From Salinivibrio sp. ES.052 (GTDB lineage Bacteria > Pseudomonadota > Gammaproteobacteria > Enterobacterales > Vibrionaceae), in the NCBI RefSeq assembly GCF_900141775.1, contig NZ_FSRI01000001.1:124001-188000 (forward strand): 64,000 nucleotides of DNA, given 5' to 3'. Below the pieces are notes generated by a model. The model ran no database searches, was not told the origin of the DNA, and saw nothing but the letters and a program-made list of their open reading frames with translations. Of this stretch, positions 44,911-55,770 are shown piece after piece; within the stretch, counting starts at the first letter, position 1; every line of letters starts with the position of its first letter. A program made the position numbers and the translations under genes.

Positions 44911-46206
44911 ATGTCAGAAACATTAAACGTAACCCTGTCGCATCAACCGGCAGCAGCGCAGTGGGGTGAGAACGCCCTGGTCTCATTTGATGCCGATAAA
45001 GCGGTTGTGCACGCGCCAACAGGCGAGACGCAACGCGATAAAGTACAGCAAGCGGCCCGTAAACTCGAAGGGCAAGGAGTCCCTGCATTAACCTTGACCG
45101 GTGAACACTGGAGCCTTGAATTGGTTTGGGCTTTTTATCAAGGACTTCGTGGACCAAAAAATAAGGTCGCTTTCGAACAAACCGTGCTGAGCGAAGCGGA
45201 TGCCGCCGAGTTTACTTTACGACAAACCGTCGGTGATTGGGTTCGCGATATTATCAACCAAACCGCCGAAGAAGTTGGCCCGCATCAATTAGTTGCCCGT
45301 GCGGGGGAATTTGTAAAATCGATGGCACCAGATCATGTCACTTACAAGATTATTTCAGGCACGGATCTGCTAGAAAAAGGATGGCACGGTATTTATACCG
45401 TTGGGCGAGGCTCTGCCCGTAAACCGACCATGCTGCAATTGGACTATAACCCGACGGGTAATCCGGATGCACCGGTTTATGCATGCTTAGTCGGCAAAGG
45501 GATCACCTTTGATTCGGGCGGCTATAGCATCAAAGGATCTGACTTTATGACCACCATGAAAGCGGACATGGGGGGATCGGCAACCGCGACAGGTGCCCTA
45601 GCGATGGCGATTGCGAAAGGCCTCAATAAGCGAGTTAAACTAGTGCTTTGTTGTGCTGAGAACATGATCTCGAGTAGCGCTTACAAGCTGGGTGATATCA
45701 TCACCTACAAAAATGGTGTCACGGTTGAAGTACTGAATACCGACGCCGAGGGGCGCTTGGTGCTTGCTGATGGTTTGATGTATGCCAGTGAGCAGAAACC
45801 GGAATTATTGATCGATTGTGCCACCTTAACGGGGTCGGCCAAAGCGGCTCTCGGTAACGACTTCCATGCGCTCTTTAGCTTTGATGAGAAACTAGCCCAT
45901 CGTACGCTTGAGGCGGCACAACAAGAAGATGAAGGCATGTGGCCACTGCCATTGGCAGAGTTCCACCGTCAGCTTCTACCTTCCTCGTTTGCCGATATCG
46001 CCAATGCGTCGATGGGGGCATATATGCCGGGAGCAAGCACCGCGGCTGCGTTCCTGTCTTACTTTGTTGAAGACTACCAAAAAGGTTGGATGCATATCGA
46101 TTGTTCAGGCACTTACCGTAAAGCAGCTAATGACAAATGGGCGGTAGGAGCGACCGGCATGGGTGTAAAAACGCTATCGCGTGTGTTGCTGGATGAAGCC
46201 AAGTAA
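44911..46206 (+). CDS. pepB: Aminopeptidase B (M17 family)
   Basis: A 431-residue cytosolic metallo-aminopeptidase. The family signature [14 protein letters not shown] holds metal ligands, and [19 protein letters not shown] carries others. The N-terminal part (residues 1-135) is the shorter PepB type rather than the longer PepA type. It follows iscX, as in E. coli, but here a terminator and its own leader separate it from the isc operon. Confidence 0.94.
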   Translation: MSETLNVTLSHQPAAAQWGENALVSFDADKAVVHAPTGETQRDKVQQAARKLEGQGVPALTLTGEHWSLELVWAFYQGLRGPKNKVAFEQTVLSEADAAEFTLRQTVGDWVRDIINQTAEEVGPHQLVARAGEFVKSMAPDHVTYKIISGTDLLEKGWHGIYTVGRGSARKPTMLQLDYNPTGNPDAPVYACLVGKGITFDSGGYSIKGSDFMTTMKADMGGSATATGALAMAIAKGLNKRVKLVLCCAENMISSSAYKLGDIITYKNGVTVEVLNTDAEGRLVLADGLMYASEQKPELLIDCATLTGSAKAALGNDFHALFSFDEKLAHRTLEAAQQEDEGMWPLPLAEFHRQLLPSSFADIANASMGAYMPGASTAAAFLSYFVEDYQKGWMHIDCSGTYRKAANDKWAVGATGMGVKTLSRVLLDEAK

Positions 46207-46293
46207 TCCGGACAAAGAGGGTGAGGTATTAACGAATTCTTTGTGTGAGTTAACGCTTCATCGTATTGCCGATAGGGACACACCATAAAGTTT

Positions 46294-46324
46294 GCTAGGG
46301 TAGGCACGTTGTTGCCCCCCTAGC
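46294..46324 (+). repeat. Strong hairpin in the ndk leader
   Basis: GCTAGGG (46294-46300) pairs with CCCTAGC (46318-46324), and inside it GGCA (46303-46306) pairs with TGCC (46313-46316). There is no T-run after it, so it is more likely a leader structure or operator than a terminator. ndk starts 33 bp downstream. Confidence 0.55.
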
Positions 46325-46356
46325 GGGCCAGATTTAGACAGTGAAAGGATAAGCGA

Positions 46357-46785
46357 ATGACCATTGAACGCACTTTTTCTATCGTCAAGCCTGATGCCGT
46401 AGAGCGTAATTTGATTGGCACGCTTTATCAGCGAATCGAAAGTGCTGGTTTGCGTATTGTGGCTGCAAAAATGCTGCACCTAAGCAAAGAGCAGGCAGAA
46501 GGATTCTATGCTGAGCACCAAGGCAAACCTTTTTTTGACTCTTTGGTAGAGTTTATGACGTCTGGGCCGATCATGGTCCAGGTGTTGGAAGGAGAGAGCG
46601 CCATCAACCGTTATCGTGAGTTGATGGGGAAAACCAACCCAGAAGAAGCCGCGTGCGGCACTTTGCGTGCTGATTACGCGGAGAGTATGCAATATAATTC
46701 AGTACATGGTTCGGATAGCCCTGGCTCCGCGGAGCGTGAGGTTGCGTATTTTTTCACCGCGGATGAGCTGCATCCTCGTTGCTAA
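46357..46785 (+). CDS. ndk: Nucleoside diphosphate kinase
   Basis: A 142-residue enzyme that balances nucleoside triphosphates through a phospho-histidine. The active site is the histidine of [16 protein letters not shown]. The N-terminal [15 protein letters not shown] is the usual start. It has its own promoter region and terminator, so it appears to be monocistronic. Confidence 0.98.
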   Translation: MTIERTFSIVKPDAVERNLIGTLYQRIESAGLRIVAAKMLHLSKEQAEGFYAEHQGKPFFDSLVEFMTSGPIMVQVLEGESAINRYRELMGKTNPEEAACGTLRADYAESMQYNSVHGSDSPGSAEREVAYFFTADELHPRC

Positions 46786-46808
46786 ATGAAGCTTGTATTC
46801 TATGTTTG

Positions 46809-46836
46809 AAAAAAGAGGCGAAAGCCTCTTTTTTTT
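46809..46836 (+). terminator. Terminator of ndk
   Basis: AAAAAAGAGGC pairs with GCCTCTTTTTT around a GAAA tetraloop, followed by further T residues. It lies 23 bp after the ndk stop. Confidence 0.95.
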
Positions 46837-47031
46837 ATCCCTAAGACGCCTAACGCACATCGAATAACCCCGCTTAGAGAGAGTGGAAACTGTGATCTAA
46901 AGCCTGTACAATTTCGCGCCTTAAGCGCGTCCCGTTGAGAGGCCTTGGCGATGAACAAGGTGACTTATCCGGAGAACGCCAGGCGAATATTCGTGTCTTA
47001 CCACATAGCTAGTTCTTACGAGGCAACCCCA

Positions 47032-48153
47032 ATGACGACAGAGAAAGTTAATCTGCTTGATTTTGATAGGCAAGGATTGCGTGCTTATTTCGCTGATGAG
47101 CTCGGTGAAAAAGCTTTCCGCGCTGACCAAGTCATGAAGTGGATGTATCATTTTGGTTGCGATGACTTTGATGAAATGAATAACATCAATAAGAAGTTAC
47201 GGGAGAAACTCAAGCGTGTGGCGGTGATCCAAGCACCGGAAGTAAGCGAAGCACATTACTCGAAAGATGGGACCATCAAATGGGCCATGAGAGTCGGTGG
47301 CCAAGATGTAGAAACCGTGTATATACCAGAAGATGAACGAGCCACTCTGTGTGTTTCTTCTCAGGTAGGCTGTGCGCTGGATTGCAAATTTTGTTCGACA
47401 GGTGCGCAAGGGTTTAACCGTAATCTGCGTGTTTCTGAAATTATTGGTCAGGTTTGGCGAGCAGCCAAGGAAATAGGCATAGAAAAAGAAACCGGACGTC
47501 GTCCTATTACCAATGTGGTCATGATGGGAATGGGTGAGCCTTTGCTCAACATGAAAAACCTCCTGCCATCATTGAACCTGATGCTGGATGATAACGCGTA
47601 TGGTTTGTCAAAACGTCGCGTCACTGTATCGACCTCAGGAGTTGTTTCAGGCCTTGAGCAAATGATCGGGAAAATCGATGTGGCCCTGGCGATTTCTTTG
47701 CACGCACCGAATGATGCACTGCGTAGTCAAATCATGCCGATTAACGATCGCTGGGATATTGAGGCGTTTTTAGACGCTGTCCACCGTTATATCGCTACCT
47801 CCAATGCTAACCGTGGTCGCGTCACTATTGAATATATTCTGCTCGATCATGTTAATGATGATATGGAGCATGCGCGTCAACTCGCAGAGCTGTTAAAAGA
47901 TACCCCAGCAAAGATTAACCTGATCCCATTTAACCCGTATCCTGGATCGCCATTCAATAAACCGAGTAACTCTCGTATTGATCGGTTTATGAAAACCTTG
48001 ATGGAATATGATTTTACGGTGACGGTGCGTAAAACGCGCGGCGATGATATTGATGCGGCCTGCGGTCAACTTGCAGGTGATATCGTTGACCGAACGAAAC
48101 GTGCCGAGAAGCGACTGGGCGCACAGGAGGTTATCCCTGTTCGACCTGTCTAG
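47032..48153 (+). CDS. rlmN: 23S rRNA/tRNA adenine-C2 methyltransferase RlmN
   Basis: A 373-residue radical-SAM enzyme that methylates A2503 of 23S rRNA and A37 of some tRNAs. The cluster motif is CALDCKFC, preceded by CVSSQVG. The C-terminal [17 protein letters not shown] holds the methyl-carrying cysteine. I start it at 47032 ([11 protein letters not shown]), where the family begins. An in-frame ATG 87 bases upstream adds an unrelated leader. A TACAAT -10-like box is at 46907-46912. pilW follows after 25 bp. Confidence 0.95.
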   Translation: MTTEKVNLLDFDRQGLRAYFADELGEKAFRADQVMKWMYHFGCDDFDEMNNINKKLREKLKRVAVIQAPEVSEAHYSKDGTIKWAMRVGGQDVETVYIPEDERATLCVSSQVGCALDCKFCSTGAQGFNRNLRVSEIIGQVWRAAKEIGIEKETGRRPITNVVMMGMGEPLLNMKNLLPSLNLMLDDNAYGLSKRRVTVSTSGVVSGLEQMIGKIDVALAISLHAPNDALRSQIMPINDRWDIEAFLDAVHRYIATSNANRGRVTIEYILLDHVNDDMEHARQLAELLKDTPAKINLIPFNPYPGSPFNKPSNSRIDRFMKTLMEYDFTVTVRKTRGDDIDAACGQLAGDIVDRTKRAEKRLGAQEVIPVRPV

Positions 48154-48178
48154 GTATGCGTTTTTGTGAGGGAAGAAC

Positions 48179-48934
48179 ATGGTAAAAACTGGCTGGATAT
48201 TCGTGTTGATCGTCTCATTGGCGGCATGTGCCACGCCAGTTTCGCAGCAAAACGATACTAAGTTTGATAAAATACAAGCTGCAGAGGCGCGAATAGCGCT
48301 GGGATTAGGCTATTTAAACAGTGATCGCTATCAACAAGCGCAGCAAAACTTGCAGCAAGCACGCCAATATGCGCCTAATTACTATCGTACCTCGCTGTCT
48401 ATGGCGTATTATCAACAGCGTGTCGGTGAAACTGAGAAAGCGGACCGCTTGTACCAACAAGCGTTATCGCAAGCGTCTGAAAAAGGTGATGTATATAATA
48501 ACTACGGGGTATTTTTGTGCGAACAACAGCGTTTTGCGCAAGCAAAAGACGCTTTTTTGCAAGCAGTCGCACAACCGTATTATCATCGCGTGTCAGAGAG
48601 TTATGAAAATGCAGCGTTCTGCCAGCTGAAAGCTGGTGATCATGAGAACGCAAAAGCCTTGTTTGAGAAAGCGACTGATCATGATCCCCTTAATGTCCGT
48701 GCCGGCTTACAACTTGCCAAGTTAGAGATTGAAAATGGGCAAGAGACACGTGCCACCGCGCGCATTGAACAACTTCATAAACGCGTTGGTGTGCGTTCTG
48801 GCGGATTATTATTGTTGGTTAAAGCCTATCAGCAACAGGGCTACACGGAGAGAGCTGCCCATGACGCTCAGCGATTGGCGCAACGGTTTCCAGAATCCAA
48901 AGAATATCAATTGTACCTAGCGAATGAATACTGA
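48179..48934 (+). CDS. pilW: Type IV pilus biogenesis lipoprotein PilW/PilF
   Basis: A 251-residue outer-membrane lipoprotein with tetratricopeptide repeats. The signal peptide ends in a lipobox with C17 (SLAACATP). TPR-like units follow from about residue 35 (ALGLGYLNSDRYQQAQQNLQQA) through 240. It helps the PilQ secretin assemble. Its place between rlmN and rodZ-ispG is the usual one in gammaproteobacteria. The stop overlaps the start of rodZ by 11 bases. Confidence 0.9.
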   Translation: MVKTGWIFVLIVSLAACATPVSQQNDTKFDKIQAAEARIALGLGYLNSDRYQQAQQNLQQARQYAPNYYRTSLSMAYYQQRVGETEKADRLYQQALSQASEKGDVYNNYGVFLCEQQRFAQAKDAFLQAVAQPYYHRVSESYENAAFCQLKAGDHENAKALFEKATDHDPLNVRAGLQLAKLEIENGQETRATARIEQLHKRVGVRSGGLLLLVKAYQQQGYTERAAHDAQRLAQRFPESKEYQLYLANEY

Positions 48935-49901
48935 ACAGACGGAAGAGCAAGCGCAACCTGATACACAACCTGCGCCCGGGGAAGTATTAAAGCAAGCGCG
49001 AGAGAAAATGGGCTGGAGTGTTCGCGATGTGGCTGACCGACTGCGATTGCGGGCCAGTGTCATTGAGGATCTTGAAAACAATAATCCAGATATGGATCAG
49101 CTGGCCACGTTTACACGTGGCTATTTGCGATCCTATGCCAAGCTGATGCAAATCGATGCCGATCAGCTCTTGGGTAATAGCAACATGGACGCGAGCAGTG
49201 CTGCAACGGTACAGAAGATGCAAAGCTTCTCTCGTAAAACCCGGCGACAAAGAAGTGAGAGCCGGTTAATGTGGCTATCGTGGGTGATCATCGCTATCGC
49301 TGTCGGCATTACTGGGGTGTGGTACTGGCAAAACCAGCAAGCTATGACGTCGGTACCGACTCAGATGGACAATGAGCAAACGAACGAGATTGTGACCACC
49401 CCCTCTGAACAAGATAGAGCAATCATCGCGGCAGACTCTCAAGTTGCGGCAGATGCGATGGTTGCAGAGCCAACAGATACAGACACGCCTGCAGACCCAG
49501 GTGCAATGAGCGATACGGCATCTGAAAGTGAGAATGTGGTGCCTGATGTGTCCACTGATCTTACTGACAGCGAAGCGAATAATGAAGCTAGCGTTCAGGA
49601 TGATGCCGAAGTCGAAGCACCGCGTGTTTCCTCGGAGGCACAAACCACGGTCAGCGCCCCCGAAAATCGTTTAGTCATGACCTTTAGTGGAGATTGCTGG
49701 ATCGATGTTCGTGATGCGAATGGAGAGCGCTTGGCGACAGGGATAAAAGCAGAAGGTGAGCAAGTAACCCTAACGGGTGAAACGCCGTATCAATTGGTGC
49801 TGGGAGCGCCAAGCGTGGTGAAAATTACCTTTAATGGCGACAATATTGATCTTGATGGCTACCCAACCGGGCAAGTGGCTCGGTTGCGCCTTCCGCAGTA
49901 A
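48924..49901 (+). CDS. rodZ: Cytoskeletal/cell-shape protein RodZ
   Basis: A 325-residue bitopic protein that anchors MreB filaments. A Cro-type helix-turn-helix domain lies at about residues 15-85 (EVLKQAREKMGWSVRDVADRL). A single membrane span is at 115-135 (LMWLSWVIIAIAVGITGVWY). An acidic, low-complexity periplasmic linker (about 140-245) leads to a beta domain (LVMTFSGDCWIDVRDANGE) at the C-terminus. It overlaps pilW by 11 bases and precedes ispG by 15. Confidence 0.94.
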   Translation: MNTEQTEEQAQPDTQPAPGEVLKQAREKMGWSVRDVADRLRLRASVIEDLENNNPDMDQLATFTRGYLRSYAKLMQIDADQLLGNSNMDASSAATVQKMQSFSRKTRRQRSESRLMWLSWVIIAIAVGITGVWYWQNQQAMTSVPTQMDNEQTNEIVTTPSEQDRAIIAADSQVAADAMVAEPTDTDTPADPGAMSDTASESENVVPDVSTDLTDSEANNEASVQDDAEVEAPRVSSEAQTTVSAPENRLVMTFSGDCWIDVRDANGERLATGIKAEGEQVTLTGETPYQLVLGAPSVVKITFNGDNIDLDGYPTGQVARLRLPQ

Positions 49902-49916
49902 TCAGAGAACGTCGAT

Positions 49917-51044
49917 ATGCACAACGAAAACCCCATTAAACGTCGTCCGTCCAAACGTATCAATGTAGGTAATGTACCGATTGGTGATGGTGCACCTATT
50001 GCGGTGCAGTCTATGACCAATACCCGTACCACTGACGTGGACGCGACCGTCGCCCAAATCAAAGCGTTAGAAAATGTTGGCGCAGACATTGTTCGCGTGT
50101 CAGTACCCACGATGGATGCGGCAGAAGCGTTTAAATTGATTAAAGCGCAGACGTCGATCCCGCTGGTTGCGGATATTCACTTTGATTATCGTATTGCACT
50201 AAAAGTCGCCGAATATGGCGTCGATTGTTTACGTATCAACCCAGGTAATATCGGTAAAGAAGAGCGAATCCGTGCGGTCGTGGACGCAGCCCGTGATAAA
50301 AACATTCCTATCCGTATTGGTGTTAATGGCGGTTCGCTAGAACGTGACCTACAAGAAAAATACGGTGAGCCTACCGCGGATGCGTTGGTAGAATCGGCCA
50401 TGCGTCATGTCGATATCCTCGACCGGCTCAATTTCGACCAATTCAAAGTCAGTGTTAAAGCCTCTGATGTTTTCTTAGCAGTAGAGTCGTACCGCAAACT
50501 GGCACAACAAATTGAGCAGCCACTTCACCTTGGTATTACCGAGGCCGGTGGCGCACGTGCTGGTGCGGTTAAATCTTCGGTTGGCTTAGGCATGTTGCTG
50601 GCTGAAGGCATTGGTGACACCTTACGTGTATCGTTGGCGGCCGATCCGGTAGAAGAAATCAAAGTCGGGTTTGATATTCTCAAATCCCTCCGTATACGCT
50701 CGCGAGGCGTGAATTTTATCGCGTGTCCAAGCTGCTCGCGTCAAGAGTTTGACGTGATAGGTACTATCAATGCCCTTGAGCAGCGGGTGGAAGACATTAT
50801 TACGCCTATGGATGTGTCAGTCATTGGTTGCGTGGTGAATGGCCCAGGCGAAGCGGAAGCGTCTCATCTTGGTCTTGCGGGAGGCAGCAAGCGTAGTGCT
50901 TATTATCTGGATGGAAAACGTCAAAAAGAACGCTTTAATAACGATAACTTGGTGGATGAATTAGAAGCAAAAATCCGAGCCAAAGCGGCAATGATGGATG
51001 AGCGAAACCGCATCAAAGTATCTCAAGTCGATCAAGAAGGCTAA
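49917..51044 (+). CDS. ispG: 4-hydroxy-3-methylbut-2-enyl diphosphate synthase IspG
   Basis: A 375-residue 4Fe-4S enzyme of the MEP isoprenoid pathway. The cluster cysteines lie in [14 protein letters not shown] (two) and [12 protein letters not shown] (one). The TIM-barrel starts with [20 protein letters not shown]. The length is normal. It is followed by a short GCCGCC/GGCGGC stem and T-rich run (51045-51072) that may weakly terminate before hisS. Confidence 0.97.
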   Translation: MHNENPIKRRPSKRINVGNVPIGDGAPIAVQSMTNTRTTDVDATVAQIKALENVGADIVRVSVPTMDAAEAFKLIKAQTSIPLVADIHFDYRIALKVAEYGVDCLRINPGNIGKEERIRAVVDAARDKNIPIRIGVNGGSLERDLQEKYGEPTADALVESAMRHVDILDRLNFDQFKVSVKASDVFLAVESYRKLAQQIEQPLHLGITEAGGARAGAVKSSVGLGMLLAEGIGDTLRVSLAADPVEEIKVGFDILKSLRIRSRGVNFIACPSCSRQEFDVIGTINALEQRVEDIITPMDVSVIGCVVNGPGEAEASHLGLAGGSKRSAYYLDGKRQKERFNNDNLVDELEAKIRAKAAMMDERNRIKVSQVDQEG

Positions 51045-51098
51045 GCCGCCAGGCGGCCTTCTCCCCTTTTTTATATTATTTCGGTAACGGACGTTAAC

Positions 51099-52367
51099 GT
51101 GGCTAAAACAATTCAAGCAATCCGAGGCATGAATGATTGTCTCCCGTCTCAATCTCCCTTATGGCAAAAGCTCGAAAACACCATCAAAAAGGTCGTGAGT
51201 GCTTATGGCTATAGCGAAGTACGCATGCCAATCGTGGAAGCGACTCACCTGTTTAGCCGTGCGATTGGGGAAGTGACAGACGTTGTCGAAAAAGAAATGT
51301 ATACCTTCGAGGACCGCAATGGGGACAGCCTGACGTTGCGTCCAGAAGGCACCGCTGGCTGCGTACGTGCGGGGATCGAAAATGGGTTGCTATATAACCA
51401 AGAGCATCGTCTTTGGTATACCGGACCCATGTTTCGTCACGAACGCCCACAAAAAGGCCGTTATCGCCAATTCCATCAGTTTGGTGTCGAAGTGTTTGGC
51501 CTAAACGGCCCTGACGTTGATGCCGAGCTGATCATGATGACAGCACGCCTTTGGCGTGAGCTGGGTATTGCTGAGCATGTGCGCCTTGAGCTGAACTCGA
51601 TTGGCTCCCCCCAAGCACGGGCCAACTATCGCCAAGCGCTGGTGGACTTTTTGATGCAGCACGAGTCCGTGCTGGATGAGGACAGCAAGCGCCGTATGCA
51701 GACCAATCCTCTACGTGTGCTCGATACCAAGAACGCTGATATCCAAGCCGTTTTAGTGGATGCCCCTCAGTTGGGTGACTACCTGGATGACGAATCAAAA
51801 CAGCATTTTGCCGGCTTATGTGAACTCTTGGATGCCGCAGGTATCGAATACCAAGTGAATCACCGTTTGGTGCGTGGTCTCGACTATTACAACCGTACTG
51901 TTTTTGAGTGGATTACTGACAGCTTAGGCGCTCAAGGGACAGTATGTGGTGGCGGTCGTTATGATGGATTGGTTGAACAACTGGGTGGGAAGGCAACACC
52001 TGCTGTTGGTTTTGCGATGGGCCTAGAGCGACTAGTACTGATGTTAGAGCATCTGAGCCAAGATGCTGTGCGACCCGCCGTGGATGTTTATATGGTCACC
52101 GCAGGCGAAGGGGCCATGGTGGCGGGTATGAAGCTAGCGGAAAACTTGCGTGAACAAGTCCCTGGATTACGGGTTATGTCGCATTTTGGCGGTGGTAATT
52201 TTAAGAAACAGTTTAAGCGTGCGGATAAAGTTGGTGCGGCTGTGGCGATCGTGCTGGGTGAAGACGAAGTCGCTAACGGGACTGTGGCACTAAAAGATTT
52301 GAAAGGCGGCGAGCAACAAACGCTGACACAAAATGCGCTTGCCGCGACATTAAAAGCATTGATTTAG
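51099..52367 (+). CDS. hisS: Histidyl-tRNA synthetase
   Basis: A 422-residue class II synthetase. Motif 2 is in [16 protein letters not shown]. The histidine-binding segments are [12 protein letters not shown] and [15 protein letters not shown], and the anticodon-binding domain covers about residues 330-420. The start is GTG, with the expected [17 protein letters not shown]-terminus; ribosome-binding is weak (ACGGACG). yfgM follows after 12 bp. Confidence 0.97.
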   Translation: MAKTIQAIRGMNDCLPSQSPLWQKLENTIKKVVSAYGYSEVRMPIVEATHLFSRAIGEVTDVVEKEMYTFEDRNGDSLTLRPEGTAGCVRAGIENGLLYNQEHRLWYTGPMFRHERPQKGRYRQFHQFGVEVFGLNGPDVDAELIMMTARLWRELGIAEHVRLELNSIGSPQARANYRQALVDFLMQHESVLDEDSKRRMQTNPLRVLDTKNADIQAVLVDAPQLGDYLDDESKQHFAGLCELLDAAGIEYQVNHRLVRGLDYYNRTVFEWITDSLGAQGTVCGGGRYDGLVEQLGGKATPAVGFAMGLERLVLMLEHLSQDAVRPAVDVYMVTAGEGAMVAGMKLAENLREQVPGLRVMSHFGGGNFKKQFKRADKVGAAVAIVLGEDEVANGTVALKDLKGGEQQTLTQNALAATLKALI

Positions 52368-52379
52368 AGAGGACAGAGC

Positions 52380-52973
52380 GTGGACGTCTACACCACAGAA
52401 GAGCAGCAAGTCGAAGCCATTAAAAAGTGGTGGCGAGACAATGGAAAAGCCGTTGTCATTGGCGCCGTCGTTGGTTTAGGAGCATTGTATGGCTGGCGTT
52501 ACTTCCAGTCTCAACAGCTGGAAAATAAGGAGCAAGCGTCACAGCAATACGAGCAAGCGCTAAGCACCATTGAACGTGGCGACACCGTGGCATTGAGCCA
52601 GCTGGAAGATCATGATGGTTACCGTGCCCTTGCCGCGCTGCAATTAGCGCAAAAACAGGTTGAGCAGGGTGAGCTCGAAAGTGCGCGCGAGCAGCTTCAA
52701 ATCGCTAAGCAGTCTGTGAAAGATGAGGCGCTTTATGGTCTGGTCGTCACACGCTTGGCGCGCGTTGAAGCAGAATTAGGGGATTATGAAGCCGCATTGA
52801 ATGAGCTTGATAACATCACCGCATCCAGCTGGACGGCAAAAGTACAAGAAATTCGAGGTGATATTTTGCTTCGTCAAGGTGATAGTGATGCGGCTCGTGA
52901 TGCCTATGCTGCCTCGTTAGCCGCTGCCGATAGCCCAACCGTCAATATGAAGCTTGATAACCTCAGTCTATAA
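52380..52973 (+). CDS. yfgM: YfgM family membrane protein (Sec/PpiD partner)
   Basis: A 197-residue protein with one membrane span at about residues 23-41 (AVVIGAVVGLGALYGWRYF) and a TPR-like periplasmic domain. In E. coli YfgM works with PpiD at the Sec translocon. The start is GTG after AGAGAGGACAG. It lies between hisS and bamB, its usual place. Confidence 0.92.
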   Translation: MDVYTTEEQQVEAIKKWWRDNGKAVVIGAVVGLGALYGWRYFQSQQLENKEQASQQYEQALSTIERGDTVALSQLEDHDGYRALAALQLAQKQVEQGELESAREQLQIAKQSVKDEALYGLVVTRLARVEAELGDYEAALNELDNITASSWTAKVQEIRGDILLRQGDSDAARDAYAASLAAADSPTVNMKLDNLSL

Positions 52974-52982
52974 GGTCGTGGT

Positions 52983-54140
52983 ATGAGAAAAGGATTATGG
53001 CGCATCGCTGCTGTTGCCACGACCATGGCGATACTGGCGGGTTGTGCAGGTGAAGAGGATGTGGTGCAAATGGCACCTCTACCGACAGTGACAGATAAAA
53101 TCTCGTCATCACAGCGTTGGCAGGCCCAAGTGGGTGATGGGGTTGGGCAATATTACTCTGCTCTTCAACCAACTGTCGCCTACGACAAAGTATTTGCCGC
53201 GGATCGTCAAGGAATGGTTGCAGCGTTTGATTTAGAGAGCGGCGACAGCATCTGGCAGCAGTCATTGCAAGCGGATACGCCTGCGCTTTTATCTGGCGGC
53301 CTCAGTGCTTCATACGGAAAAGTGTATGTTGGTGGCGAGACCGGCGATTTATATGCACTGGATGCTGAAACGGGAGAACGGGTATGGCAGCAAAATGTTA
53401 ACGGTGAAATTCTCGCAAAGCCTTTGGTCGATGCTGGGCTTGTTATCGTTAACACTAGCCGGGGTGAATTGGTTGCGCTTGATGCCGAATCAGGTGAACG
53501 ACAGTGGAACAATACCAATGATGTCCCTAACTTAAGCCTGCGTGGCGAGAGTGCGCCAGTGACCATATCAGGCGGGGTATTCTGGGGCATGGCGAATGGG
53601 CGTCTTGGCGCGGCGATGATCGAAACAGGCCGTTCCATTTGGCAAATTCCTATTTCTACCCCCAAAGGCGCCACTGAAATAGATCGCCTTGTGGATGTGG
53701 ATGCAACACCTGTGATTGATGGCGACCGTTTGTATGCGGTGGGCTATAATGGACAACTGGTTTCCATTGATTTACGTTCTGGAAAAGCAGCTTGGAAGCG
53801 CGACTTTTCGTCAGCCACGGATTTTCTGGTGACGGGAAATAGTCTTTATTTAATTGATGATAAAGATAATATTATCGCATTAGATGCGCGAAATGGGCTA
53901 GAAAAGTGGCGTAACACCCACTTACAGTACCGTATTTTGACTGCTCCTGCAGCCAGTGCCGGCTACTTAGTGGTGGGAGATAGCCAAGGCTATTTGCATT
54001 GGCTAGACCCACAAACGGGTGACTTTGTTGCTCAGCAATCATTAGAAGGTAACGGTATTGCAGTTGCGCCAGTGCAAACAGACAACGGCTATATTGTGAT
54101 AACACGTGATGGCCAACTGAGAAAGCTGGCTATCGAGTAG
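52983..54140 (+). CDS. bamB: Outer membrane assembly lipoprotein BamB
   Basis: A 385-residue lipoprotein of the BAM complex, which folds beta-barrel proteins into the outer membrane. The signal peptide has lipobox LAGC with C21. The rest is an eight-bladed PQQ-type propeller: repeats of the form VYVGGETGDLYALDAETGE and LVALDAESGERQW recur along the chain. It precedes der, as in E. coli, but a terminator lies between the two. Confidence 0.96.
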   Translation: MRKGLWRIAAVATTMAILAGCAGEEDVVQMAPLPTVTDKISSSQRWQAQVGDGVGQYYSALQPTVAYDKVFAADRQGMVAAFDLESGDSIWQQSLQADTPALLSGGLSASYGKVYVGGETGDLYALDAETGERVWQQNVNGEILAKPLVDAGLVIVNTSRGELVALDAESGERQWNNTNDVPNLSLRGESAPVTISGGVFWGMANGRLGAAMIETGRSIWQIPISTPKGATEIDRLVDVDATPVIDGDRLYAVGYNGQLVSIDLRSGKAAWKRDFSSATDFLVTGNSLYLIDDKDNIIALDARNGLEKWRNTHLQYRILTAPAASAGYLVVGDSQGYLHWLDPQTGDFVAQQSLEGNGIAVAPVQTDNGYIVITRDGQLRKLAIE

Positions 54141-54164
54141 TATCAGCCACCCAGTATTATATTT

Positions 54165-54200
54165 AGGCTCCTGGCTGCACGACAGTCGGGAGCCTTGTTT
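54165..54200 (+). terminator. Terminator between bamB and der
   Basis: AGGCTCC (54165-54171) pairs with GGAGCCT (54189-54195), with an inner GGCTG/CAGTC stem. It is followed by TTGTTTATT, a modest T-run. Confidence 0.7.
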
Positions 54201-54231
54201 ATTGATAAGCGAATGAAAAGAAGAGGTCTAC

Positions 54232-55737
54232 ATGATTCCTGTTATAGCCCTAGTAGGGCGCCCGAATGTGGGGAAATCGACGCTCTTTAACCGTCTTACC
54301 CGCACGCGCGATGCATTAGTAGCGGATTTTCCGGGACTGACCAGGGATCGAAAATACGGCAAGGCATTGCTGGATAATCACGAGTTTATAGTGATCGACA
54401 CCGGCGGAATTGACGGCACTGAAGAAGGTGTAGAAACCAAAATGGCTGAGCAATCGCTGTCGGCGATTGAAGAAGCAGATGTCGTGTTATTTATGGTCGA
54501 TGGCCGAGCGGGATTAACGCCGGCAGATCGGGACATTGCTCAGCATATTCGTACGCGTGAAAAAACCAGCTTTTTGGTTGTTAACAAAGTGGATGGTATC
54601 GATCCAGACACCGCCGCGGCTGACTTTTGGCAGTTAGGCATGGATAACATGTATCAAATTGCCGCCGCACACGGTCGTGGGGTCAGCGCACTGATCAACC
54701 GTGCTCTAACACCATTGGCAGAGCAAGCCTTACAACAAGCAAATGACGACGCTGGTTTCGTTGACTTGACTGACGAGCAAGATGCGTTTGATGGAGAAGA
54801 AAACCAAACCGCTAACACCGAAGAGCAGGCTGAAAGTGAGTACGAATACCTGCAGTCGCTACCGATCAAAATTGGCATTATCGGTCGTCCTAATGTGGGA
54901 AAATCAACCCTGACAAACCGCATGCTCGGTGAAGAGAGAGTGGTGGTGTATGATATGCCTGGCACCACCCGAGACTCCATTTATATACCGATGGAACGCG
55001 ATGGCCGTGAGTATGTCATGATTGACACGGCAGGTGTGCGTCGCCGTAAACATGTCACGGATAAAGTTGAAAAGTTTTCAGTGATCCAAACGCTGAAAGC
55101 CATTGAAGACGCCAATGTCGTGCTTTTGGTGATTGATGCCCGAGAAAACATCTCTGATCAAGATTTGAGCTTGTTAGGCTTTGCGTTGAATGCCGGCCGT
55201 TCGATTGTGCTGGCGGTCAACAAATGGGATGGCTTGGATAGTGAAATCAAAGAGCGCGTTAAGTCAGAGCTTGATCGCCGCCTTGGTTTTGTCGACTTCG
55301 CACGTGTTCACTTTATCTCTGCGCTGCATGGCACAGGGGTGGGCCACCTATTTGAATCGATTCAAGAAGCGTATCAATCGGCGACGAAGCGCGTGGGAAC
55401 TGCGATGTTGACCCGCGTTTTGAAAATGGCACAAGATGACCATCAGCCACCGATGATCCGCGGTCGCCGAGTGAAGCTGAAATATGCGCACGCCGGGGGC
55501 TATAATCCACCTATCGTGGTGGTCCACGGTAACTTGGTTAATGAATTACCAGACTCTTACAAGCGTTATCTCATGAACTATTATCGACGTACTTTGGATA
55601 TTATGGGTACACCGATCAAGATCCAGTTCCAAAATAGTGAGAACCCTTACGAGGGTAAAAAAGAAAAACTGACCTTATCCCAGTCACGTCAACGTAAACG
55701 GTTGATGGACATGGTCAAAAATCGAAATAAGAAGTAA
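54232..55737 (+). CDS. der: Ribosome assembly GTPase Der (EngA)
   Basis: A 501-residue protein with two GTPase domains in tandem, each with a [10 protein letters not shown]-loop (about residues 8-16 and 219-227). The G3 motifs are DTGG and DTAG, and the G4 motifs NKVD and NKWD. A KH-like domain closes the protein, ending in a basic tail. The acidic linker between the G domains (about 185-205) is normal for proteobacteria. It is needed for 50S subunit maturation. Confidence 0.97.
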   Translation: MIPVIALVGRPNVGKSTLFNRLTRTRDALVADFPGLTRDRKYGKALLDNHEFIVIDTGGIDGTEEGVETKMAEQSLSAIEEADVVLFMVDGRAGLTPADRDIAQHIRTREKTSFLVVNKVDGIDPDTAAADFWQLGMDNMYQIAAAHGRGVSALINRALTPLAEQALQQANDDAGFVDLTDEQDAFDGEENQTANTEEQAESEYEYLQSLPIKIGIIGRPNVGKSTLTNRMLGEERVVVYDMPGTTRDSIYIPMERDGREYVMIDTAGVRRRKHVTDKVEKFSVIQTLKAIEDANVVLLVIDARENISDQDLSLLGFALNAGRSIVLAVNKWDGLDSEIKERVKSELDRRLGFVDFARVHFISALHGTGVGHLFESIQEAYQSATKRVGTAMLTRVLKMAQDDHQPPMIRGRRVKLKYAHAGGYNPPIVVVHGNLVNELPDSYKRYLMNYYRRTLDIMGTPIKIQFQNSENPYEGKKEKLTLSQSRQRKRLMDMVKNRNKK

Positions 55738-55743
55738 CAAAGC

Positions 55744-55770
55744 GCCCAGCAGAGATGCTGGGCTTTTTTT
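55744..55770 (+). terminator. Terminator of der
   Basis: GCCCAGC (55744-55750) pairs with GCTGGGC (55757-55763) and runs into seven T residues, directly after the der stop. Confidence 0.95.
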
